DNA of 64,000 bases from Hemerocallis citrina. Lineage: Eukaryota > Streptophyta > Magnoliopsida > Asparagales > Asphodelaceae. Every line of letters starts with the position of its first letter. Position 1 is the first letter of the stretch. Shown piece by piece: positions 42,341 through 51,358 of the stretch. Location: assembly GCA_017893485.1 (NCBI GenBank), contig CM030366.1:180631981-180695980 (forward strand), in the 5' to 3' direction. The position numbers and the translations under genes are program-made. Below the pieces are notes generated by a model. The model did not search any database. It was not told the origin of the DNA and saw nothing but the letters and a program-made list of their open reading frames with translations.

Positions 42341-43786
42341 TCATATGGAAATGTCTTCACTAGACTGTTCGGCCGACTGTTCGTCCTCCTCGGCTGGTAG
42401 CTCCCCTACATCGTTTCGGAGCTTCGCCACCACAGTCTGCAAGTGTCGGATCTCCGAGAGCAAATCGTCCTGCTCGGCAACAATCTTCGACTGGTTGTGC
42501 CGAATGCACTTGACCCGAAGAGCGTTGCTGAAAGCGGTTTGCGAATCCTCGTCCCCTCCTACAGGACTCAACTCGCCGATCCTATTCTCCAGGCGTTGGA
42601 TCTACGCTTCCCGAAGCTCGAGGACGGACGAAAGGTGGGCCTGCTCACTCTCAGCTCGGCGTATCTCCAGCTCGACGCTCCTGGGACTCAGAGTCGCCGC
42701 CCCAGAAGTGGCCTCGGATTCACAGTCATCATCCGAGCAGTGGAAATCAGCATATGGGTCGGCCGTCTCGAGCTGAAAAGAAGAGAAAACGAACAGCAAA
42801 ATTTCAATACACTGCTGAAGTCCAACACTTGGAGATTTTCTAAAGAAACTCTCAAATTCGCATTCAGACATAATAGTGTTACACACGGCCGAACCGACCC
42901 TACAACAACGTTTTACAACAAATCAGAAGGGACATGAAGCGACATGATCAGGTTCTCTTCGGAAGGGGAACGCTTCGGTTTAAGGAAACGCGAGGACGAC
43001 GAGACCTGCCCTCCGAACTCGATCCTAAACCAATGAAGCGTGACCCCCCTTCACTGCTGGCCCTAACTGCGGCGCCGACCGAGGCCCCGCTCGACGAGAC
43101 GGCCGCACTGCTCTGAGCGTCGACTGGACTCCGTCTGGTCATAGGCGAGCGTGTCGCGAGTTCGTAAAAAGAAATCCCTCTCTCGCTCTCTTCACGAGTA
43201 CATGACGTACTACGGACGTTAGCCCTCTCCGGCACAGGCTTGAGCGATGCGACCTCTTCCTCCAGTTCAATGATTCTGTCTCTCAGCGCGTCGTCCTTCG
43301 CCATCTTCTTCGGACGAGAGGGTCTTGACGAGCCAGAGACGGTGGCGCCATCAGTCGCAAGCCATCGGAAGTGGGTGACCTCGATCCCCCTATCTATCGT
43401 GATCCTTCTGAGCCTGTCGACTTCGGCCAATAGCCTCTTGCGCTCAGTCGATGCCTTCTCCAGCTCGGAAGTCAGTTTCTCTTCCGCCGCCGAGCGTTCT
43501 TTCTCCGCTAATTCCAAGTGTGGACCTCAGCCAAAAGGTCGTCATTCTTCTGCTCGGCAGCAGTGAGCTCTCTACGGAGCCGATCGACTTCGCCTTCGGG
43601 ACAAGGGGCTTGGGGGTACTTCCGCAGTTGCCACAGCTCGCGACAATACCTCCGCACAGCTGCGTTCGTCTCCTCCAGCTTTCCGAGCAGAAGAAACTGA
43701 TTCTGCCGGCTGCGCAAAAGCTTACCCTTCGTTCTCGCCAGCTCCTTCCGAAGGTATACAACCTCCGTGATCGGACCGAACTTCAC
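42341..43786 (-). pseudogene. Second antisense coiled-coil unit in the Tat element
   Basis: A spliced-looking unit on the minus strand. One exon starts after CGCTTTTCAG at 43786 (VKFGPITEVVYLRKELARTKG) and runs through two frames, changing near 43517 (MELAEKERSAAEEKL), to about 42950. A last exon starts after TTTCTTTTCAG at about 42774 (LETADPYADFHCSDDDCESE) and ends ...SSEDISI at 42341, with an in-frame TAG at 42602-42604. The sequence is rich in Glu, Lys and Leu heptads. It could be a separate gene or further 3' exons of the unit at 43989-46302. No known catalytic motif is seen. Confidence 0.6.
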
Positions 43787-43988
43787 CTGAAAAGCGGAGA
43801 TAAATCCGATGGGACAATACACGGAAACATCTACAACTAGTCACACGCAAATCCGAGGCTCAACACTTGGACAAATTTTGGCCAAACAAAATGTTTTCAT
43901 TCAAAACCGAGGAGAAAGTTTTACAAAAGCGGTGGCCAGTCCGCAGTTAGGCTTACAAAAAAAAAACCAAAAAAGAGAGACAACTGAG

Positions 43989-46302
43989 TCAGGGGTCGAC
44001 CTTTTTGCCGCTCGGGTCCGTCGACCCCCCGGTCTTGTCCTCGCCACCGCCCTCGCCTTCGCCTTCGCTCCCGCTCTCCTCCTCAGAGTCGTCCTCCTCC
44101 TCGCCCTCGGCCTCGGTCTCTCCTGGGCCTTCGGCACCCTCCGTCTCTCCCTCGGGATCGAGCAGCCCCTCGGGAACTTCCTCCTCCCCTTCCACAGGGT
44201 CGTAAAAACGGTAGGAGGACGTGTCGAAGCCGGGGTTCTTGGCGGCTACGTGGAGCAGGGCTCGACCGTAGGCATCCTCCATGTTCTGGAGCATGTGCTG
44301 CGCGGCCTCCTCCTGCACGGCCTTCCTCACCTTCTTCACCTTCTTCTGGTGCTTGGCCATGATCCTCTCGGCCCTCTTCCGAGCCTTCTCCGCTTCCGAC
44401 CGAGCGTTGGCCAGCTCCTCCTTCAGCTCGGCTGCCTCCTTCTCCGACGCCTCAAGCTTGGCCGCCGTGTCCTTCGACAGCTGAATGGCGTCGGCCAGCT
44501 GCTTCTCCAACCCTGCCACTTCGGCAGCCCTCTTCGTCGAGAGGAGCTGCTCGGCATCAAGCAGCTGCGTGGCCTTGACGCGCTCTGCCCTCTCCCGCTC
44601 CTTCTCCTGCTCCTTGTTCGCAAACTCCTCGTGCAGGAAATTGAAGTGACAGAGGGTCTGAAAAAGAACGGCAGATTAAAATCCGAACCCAAAGACTTAG
44701 AAAAAATTCTAAGAAAGAACTTTCGATGAGGGAGAGCTCGACCTACTTACCGACATAGTATTCCGAGCAATCTGCATCGCGGCGTCCCCTGCTAGCCCGG
44801 CCTTCAGGGTCGCTCGGTCCTTCGGGGTCGGCAGGTGCCTCACCGCCTCTATGCAAATGTTGCCGTCACCCAAGAAGCCATCGACATTCATCACCTGCCA
44901 GTCAGGGACGAATATCTGCTTGTGGCGCTCGGTTAAGATCTTCTCCGCCTCGGCAGTAAGGGGCGGAAGTTGGAGGGACAGCACCTCCTTCACGCCGAAT
45001 GCACCGCTCGACGAACCGGGAGCATCCACCTTCGGGGTCGGAGTCGGCACCTCTGAAGCAGGGGGGTCGAGGACCATGACCTCCCCCTGCTCGAGGACCA
45101 TGACCTTCGGCTGGTCGGCAGCCTTCGCGACCGAAGGCTTCTTCGAGGCTCGGCTGTCCTGAGGCCCCGCCGCAGGCCTCTTCTTCTTCGCCTCCTGCTC
45201 CGACCGGCCCTTCGCCACCAGAGCTTTGTAATCCAGCTTCATCGTCTCTGCACAAGCCGAATGGAAAAACTTAGAAAAATTTTCATGAACCTTAAGCAAA
45301 GGGTATAAATACCAGAAGCATACTAGGGTCGATCGGACTGAGACCCCCTCGGAACAGATCCTCCTCAGTAATTTCTTTCCAGCTTAGCGCTGGCAGGGCG
45401 AGGAGTTTCTTCTGGACCTCCGCCTCCTCATCACTCAGCACCGCCTCCTTCTTGGTCCGCTTGGGCAGACCATCCTTTGCCCAAACCGTCGGTATCACCC
45501 ACGGCGCCGGAGCTCGGATGAGGAAGTACTTCTCCTTCCAATGTTTGATCGAGTCCGGATTCTCGATCAACTTCACGCCCGTCCGGGGCGAAAGATAGAA
45601 CCTCTGTTCGTCTCGCCTTGGCTAACAGGGTCGGTAGAGACTCCGAAAGAGGAACATACTCGGCTTGGCGCCGACCTCTTGACATCGGAGGACGAATGCC
45701 ATGACGTGCCTCCATGTGTTCGGCATCAGCTGGGCGGGGCTCAAGCCGTACCACGTCAAGACCTCGATAACGAACGGGTGGAGGGGAAATCGGAGTCCGG
45801 CAATAAGGGAGTCGACCGGAAAGACGCACACGTCCGACGAGGAATTTGTATTGGCTCGGAATCCCGGCCCAGGGAGGAGCAGACCGTAGTCGGCAGGGAT
45901 CCGGAAACCCTCTCGGATGAGACGAAGGTCACCCTCGGTGAGAGAAGAGATGGTGTGGTCCACCTCGGACAGCTCCCTCGGCTCATTCTCCTCCACCAAT
46001 TTAGCCGTGCCTTGGGTCACTCTCTCCAAGGTGTCCTCGGCATAGTCCCGTACACCTCCCACGCTCGACAGGGCAATAGGCTGCCGACCGAACGCTCCCG
46101 CCTTCTTCGGCGTCTCCACGATTGTGACCACGGCCTTACCCTCGCGGGACACCGCCGCAACCTCCTTAGGCAGCTCGGCCACTTCACCCTCTCTGTCCGG
46201 ACGAACGACATTCTGGTCGCTCGGCTCCACTACCTCCTTCCCTTTATCCCCTCGGTCAACGGCTTGCTCCGAGGCGGGGGTCTCATCCGTAATCTTAACC
46301 AT
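43989..46302 (-). pseudogene. Antisense three-exon gene in Tat: Transposase_28-like with acidic coiled-coil tail
   Basis: Exon A 45313-46302, exon B 44751-45245, exon C 43989-44657 on the minus strand. Introns use GT-AG and are phase 0, giving 717 codons plus stop, with one in-frame TAG at 45622-45624 (codon 227). Exon A holds REGFRIPADYGLLLPGPG and GLRFPLHPFVIEVLTWYGLSPAQLMPNTWRHV, the pattern of the putative gypsy-type transposon domain (Pfam Transposase_28). Exon B is a Lys/Pro-rich linker. Exon C is a coiled coil (AEELKEELANARSEAEKARK-like) ending in a long Asp/Glu tract and KKVDP. The function of this family is unknown. Antisense ORFs of this kind are known from Tat-lineage elements. Confidence 0.8.
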
Positions 46303-46494
46303 TTTCTAAGAGAGAAGGGAAAGAGACTGACCTTGAAGTGATAGATGCGGTCGGAAAGTTCGCCGGAAACAAGAAACGCCTTGCCGCGTCAACTAGCACC
46401 ACCACCAAGGAGCTAAAAACTTCGAAGGCAAAGAGTAAGAACTGAAGAGAGAGAGTAAAAGTAAAAAATGAGACTTGGTCTAAGGGGGGGTGAA

Positions 46495-46504
46495 GATTTA
46501 TAGT
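46495..46504 (-). promoter_or_regulatory. TATA box of the antisense gene
   Basis: Minus strand ACTATAAATC, 193 bp upstream of the ATG at 46302, with C-rich sequence before it and CT-rich leader after it. It implies an internal promoter opposite to the LTR promoter. Confidence 0.65.
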
Positions 46505-47780
46505 AAAAGAGAACGTCTCTTGGACTTCCAAACGAAAGAGTGCGACTCGTGGGCCGCTCTCGAAGCATCGCGAAGGCCCAACACAGCTAACTTCTTCGCC
46601 AAGGCAACTAGCTCGGCGCATCAGGACCGGAAGCCGAACAGTGTGCCATCCGACCACGTCAGCACAGAAACCGGTCGGCTACCGAGCCAGCACCAATCCG
46701 AGCTGGCCAACGGGAAAAGCTACCTTTCTCCTCGAGCTTCGCGTAAAATCTCAATCAGACGGCTCAGATCTTGCCGAGAACACTAAAACGACGAGATAGT
46801 GTTTTCTCGAGATCCGAGCCCGTCTCGAGACGAGCAACACCACCCAACGGTACGAACTTCGTCAAGTCGCTCGGATGGCCTGCGCTTCCTCCATACCCCA
46901 CCTCTGTCTGAAGGAACCAGAAAAATTTTTAATTCAAAGTTTTAAGGCACCGCCTTCGGCGTGCCCCCCAGGCCCCATGTTTCGGTCGGCTTCCCGCCGA
47001 CCCACGAGGCCCGATCGAAAGCAGATCAACACTCGGAGATCGGGAGAAACGCACCATTCCGAGCTAGTTGATTGTAACTGTGAAGGTTCGGCCTGGTAGA
47101 GGACTCTGGCAACAGAGCCTTCATAGTTGCAAACAACAAGCTCGGAATGCCCTTTGTTTCTTCCCCCCCAATCTCACCGATAGTCCGGAAGTCCGAGCCA
47201 TGATCTCCCCCGGGTCCTAGTTTGGATCGTCACCTCTTCCACCATGATCTCCTCCGACCCCGCCGCCCACCTCGGGACAGCCGGAGTCGGCAGAAGACCT
47301 TGGCGGAAGAACGACCACCCATCATCCCGAAGCGACTCATACCTCGGGTTCGGATCACAGTCGTCACTACTCCTGCCTCGTTCTCCCCCGACCCTGACAC
47401 CCACAATGGGGGCCGTCAGGAACGGGAGAAGAAGAAGGCAGCAGAGTGACCACCCCTCCGAACCTATCAAGGTTAAGACTCCACAAGACTGGCGTCCGCC
47501 AGAGGCAGACACCACCAAGGTCTAAAACTCAACATTGCTGCGACTGAAATAACAAGGGGAATGGAGTACTTATAGCCTACCCTCCAAGAACCAGCCATTA
47601 TGACCCTCGGAAGTTGAAACGCCACGCATTAATTGAAGGAGTTATCCTTAATGACCTGGGGAAGGTGGAACGCCGCACAAACCCCGAGGCACCATTAATG
47701 TCCTTGGGAACAGAATCATCTCGAGGCAGTTCAAGCCACGTCGTCCGACTTACCGAGACCCCCTGTCCTCGGTCGGCTAC
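46505..47780. other. Tat region right of the antisense gene, with possible small antisense ORF
   Basis: Holds a dispersed 223-bp-repeat fragment (46670-46860). On the minus strand a GGCTATAAGTACTCC TATA-like site at about 47564-47578 precedes an ATG at 47518 opening a 114-codon ORF to 47174, with a Leu/Cys-rich hydrophobic stretch near residues 28-43. I do not recognise it and support is weak. Confidence 0.35.
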
Positions 47781-48870
47781 CGAGCAAGTGCCTTCCCGAG
47801 CTCGCAAACGGAGAAAACACACTTTCCCCTCAACTTTCGCGCATGATCTCGATCAGACGGCTCAGATCTTGCCACCGATGCTAAACGACAAGATAATGTT
47901 TTCTTGGAAACTAAGCCGCCTCGAAATTCGTGCCTACGATCAACGGCCCAGATCTCGTCGAGGACACTAAACGACAAGATAGTGTTTTCTTGGGGAATGC
48001 GCCTGTCTCGAGATGCGCGTCGCCATCCGACGGCTCAGGTTGCGCCACGTCGCTCGGATTTGCCGAGACCCCCTCTCTCCGGTCGGCGGACGAGCAAGTG
48101 CCTTTCCGAGCTCGCAAACGGAGAAAACTTACTTTCTCCTCAACATTCGCGCATGATCCCGATCAGACGGCCCAGATCTTGCCGAGGACACTAGGCGACA
48201 AGATAGTGTTTTCTTGGGAAGTGTGCCCGTCTCAAGATGCGCGCCATCATCCGACGGCTCAAATTTCGCCACGTCGCTCGACCTGCCGAGACCCCATGAC
48301 TCCGGTCGAATACCGAGCAAGTGCCTTTCCGAGCTTGCAAACGGAGAAAACTCACTTTCTCCTCAACATTCGCGCATGATCTCGATCAGACGGCCTAGAT
48401 CTTGCCGAGGACACTAGGCGACAAGATAGTGTTTTCTTGGGAAGTGTGCCCGTCTCGTGATGAGCGCCATCATCCGACAGCTCAGATTGCGCCACGTCGC
48501 TCGACCTGCCGAGACCCCATGTCTCCGGTCGGATGCCGAGCAAGTGCCTTTCCGAGCTCACAAATGGAGAAAAAAGACACCGAGCTACTACGACCGTTGG
48601 ATCTCCCAGAAATTCGTGCTCTTGATGACGAACGGTCCAGATTGTGCCGCTTGCACTAAATGACAAGATAGCGTTTTCTTGGGATTCACACCATCATCCG
48701 ACGGCTCAGATTGCGCCACGTCGCTCGGCCTGCCGAGACCCCCTGTCTTCGGTCAGCGGCCGAGCTAGTGCCTTTCCGAGCCCGTAAACGGAGAAAAAAG
48801 CTTCCGAGCGATAAGAGCCAATGGATCTCTCCGAAATTCGAGCTCGGCTCAGATCGAACCACGCCATAAA
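47781..48870. repeat. 223-bp tandem repeat array in Tat
   Basis: CGAGCAAGTGCC-type starts lie at 47781, 48091, 48314, 48537 and 48761: a 310-bp first unit, then 223-224 bp. Each contains AAACGGAGAAAA and ACGACAAGATAGTGTTTTCT. ORFs on both strands here are repeat by-products. Confidence 0.9.
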
Positions 48871-49277
48871 TCGGTATTAAAAATCGTTTTTTATTTATTT
48901 AAATCGTTTATTTATTTAAAAATTGCAAAAAAAATTGCTAAAAATTCGGGAAAATTAACTAAAAATTCTAGAAAATAATTGAAAATTCGGGGATATATTT
49001 TTGAGCCCCTGAACGGACAATTATCGCCTAGAATGCACTGTTAAGGCCCCCGAACGATTAGTAAATAAATAAGTAAATAATCCGAAAAAATAAATAAGAG
49101 CCGTCAAATACTCGATATGGCTAGGAAGCAGCACATGGCATCAAAGGATTACCTCACTACCCCCTTCGAGATTCTAAGTCCTCCGTATGGACTCCGATAC
49201 AACTCCGCTAGCCACCAAAACAGTCAAACTACTCCTCAAAGGCTGACCACGCTCAGTCTTTAGAAGTGGGGGGCTCG
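48871..49277. other. AT-rich spacer and polypurine tract before Tat 3' LTR
   Basis: AT-rich stretch with TTTATTTATTTAAA, then GAAGTGGGGGGCTCG (49263-49277), the polypurine tract that primes plus-strand synthesis. No gene seen. Confidence 0.75.
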
Positions 49278-49869
49278 TGATATGGCTAAAAATGGGGTTA
49301 AATCGGAACCGTCCGGATTGAGCACGGATCTTGAAGCTCGGGGGTAAAAAGGTAATTTCACATACAAGCGGATCCAAAGCGGGTTCGAATTCTCCTTCTC
49401 ACAGATCCAATAACCCACGAATGGGTCCGCTCCAATTGGGTACGGGTCCCGACCCGAAGCGAGCCCAGACCAGCAAGAGACAAATCAGGGCCACTGATTT
49501 GACCAAGTCAACGAGCCTGATTTGCTCTCACCGGGAATCAAGGGGTTAGTTTCCTAAACAGACTGTGAGGATTTTTCTCCTAGCAGTTACACAGGGAACC
49601 AGACCTCTAATCACTCCCCAGGCGACTATAAATACCTCCCCTCTGCCACTGTGACCAGGTTAATCACTTTTTCACCACTTTAAGCTCTTCCTTAATCTCT
49701 TCTGATTACTGACAAGAGCGTCGGATGGTGCGTCGCTGGAATCAACCCCGGTGTTTCGCACTTCCTTGCAGGTTGCGCCATGAGCAAGAAGGCTTGAGTC
49801 CACTGTTCAGGTTATTCCCGAGCTCATAAATTCTATCTGTTTACCCCCACACCGAAATCAGCGGTAACA
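49278..49869 (+). repeat. Tat 3' LTR (592 bp)
   Basis: Same length and ends as the 5' LTR, with about a dozen base differences seen by eye and no indel. Confidence 0.95.
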
Positions 49870-49874
49870 CTAAC

Positions 49875-50498
49875 TATCCCAGATTTAGCCACGTCAGCAT
49901 AAAATTCTATTGGCAACAATGACATATGTTATTTCTATGTCGTTGTTATCAATAGCGACATCTGTAAATAAAATAATTCACATGCTCCTTTTAATTTGGA
50001 GAAACGACATAAGTATATTTTCTATTCATTCATGAACTATCTAACTTGGAAAAAAATTGGAAGTGTGGAAACATCTTATAACTGATGCCGCTATCCCCAA
50101 CAACAGTATCAAAATGCCTAATGTTGTTACTATAAATAGCGGAACAGTTCAAAGAAAATTTCAAATTATAATTTCAGACCATCATCAGGTATTTCGATAT
50201 CGTTGTTGGGGATAACGGCATTAGTTATAAGATATTTCCACGCATACATTTTTTTCCCAAGTGAGAAAGTTCACGAATGAATAGGAAATGCACTTATGTT
50301 GTTACTCCAAAAAGCGGCATGTGAATTTTGTTTTACATGTCTTTATTGGCAACAACGGCATAAAAACAACCTATGCTGTTGTTGCCAATAGCATTTTGTG
50401 TTGACGTGTCCAAAACTGGATCAGTTGGGTAAATATTTTCGAATGTTGGTCAGTTTGGTCAATATTTTCAAAAGGTGGGTCAGTACGGAAAACAATTC
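49875..50498. mobile_element. MULE-type foldback element, main piece
   Basis: Two long inverted arms of about 230-250 bp (about 49885-50117 and 50187-50420) surround a loop of about 70 bp. Paired segments include CTATTGGCAACAA / TTGTTGCCAATAG and GCCGCTATCCCCAACAACAG / GTTGTTGGGGATAACGGC. Joined to the left piece it totals about 685 bp. The 9-bp duplication points to the Mutator group. No transposase. Confidence 0.78.
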
Positions 50499-50507
50499 GC
50501 AATTTGT

Positions 50508-51358
50508 TTATACGCGTGCATATGCAAAGAATCAATCTTTGATTATGTGTATTGCTTATGCTATAAATATTGACAAATGCAGCTCATAATTGTTGTTGTT
50601 TTTCGGTGTGGGAGCAATTAGATGATGAGTTCGGATATGAGGGGAAAACTTACAATCTGAACCATCGATCAAACTAGAGTTGACCATCTGAAGGCGTCCG
50701 ATGAACCTGCACAAAGTCTAAACACCGGAGTTAGCCCAGTAAAAGACCCTCCAACGCTCAAGTCAGTACCCGAATGAGAATTAGGGTTTTCAGCAGAGAG
50801 AGATTAATTACTTGACTTTGATGGATATGGAGGGTATTTATAAGCTATGAGTTAGTTCCACAAGATACACTTAAAATGGTATCTTTTTGGTATTAAACTT
50901 CAGATTATCATAGTGATGCGACATACTTAATTACTCTCATTGAATAGATAGAGTTGGTTGTTCTTCCCTTATTGAAGATATAGAGTTAGTTGCTCTAGAT
51001 GGATTTGATTGACATCCCTAATAAGCTGAAAATCCCCTCTTACTTAGGCTACAAGTAAGCACGGATGACTATCCTGACTGAGTTGATGGGCATGGAGGCG
51101 GTCCATGTTCCTCTAGTAGGCCTATAGCTACTGTGAAATTACTGTTCTACCACTGAAAGCTTTGAGATGTGTGTCCGAATCGTACTCCCTAATTTGTTGC
51201 GATTTTACCAATATCATAAGCCCTCACTCCTTAAGGCTGGATTTTGCAGATTTTAAGTAGTAGTTTGTCCTGTTTCGCATGATCTGGAGAGCTTGCATAA
51301 TTTTCAGGGACGATGGGAAGTGCGAGGAACCTCGTCTAGAGCTTTTAGGGGTAGTAAA
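50508..51358. other. Probable minus-oriented LTR fragment, boundaries unresolved
   Basis: Host sequence resumes at 50508. From about 50593 the layout resembles a minus-oriented gypsy LTR: a CTTATAAATACCC TATA site on the minus strand near 50835 and a GAGAGAG leader. Neither terminus nor a duplication can be fixed, so this is a suggestion only. Confidence 0.3.

Larger units (their letters stand above)
34543..49869 (+). mobile_element. Tat-clade Ty3/gypsy retrotransposon with antisense gene cassette
   Basis: Identical-length LTRs (592 bp each) and the duplication CTAAC (34538-34542, 49870-49874) bound a 15327-bp element. It has a 903-codon gag-protease ORF, a broken pol with two RNase H-like domains (a Tat trait) and no chromodomain. 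The 8.3 kb between pol and the 3' LTR holds tandem repeats and an antisense cassette. By eye the LTRs differ at about a dozen positions, so insertion is recent. Confidence 0.94.

Noticed and set aside
43809..44729. 306-codon plus-strand Leu-rich ORF
   Set aside because: It is the mirror of the acidic coiled-coil exon C on the minus strand.
41117..48870. CRISPR-like array
   Set aside because: Units are 110 and 223 bp with no short-repeat/unique-spacer pattern, inside a plant retrotransposon.
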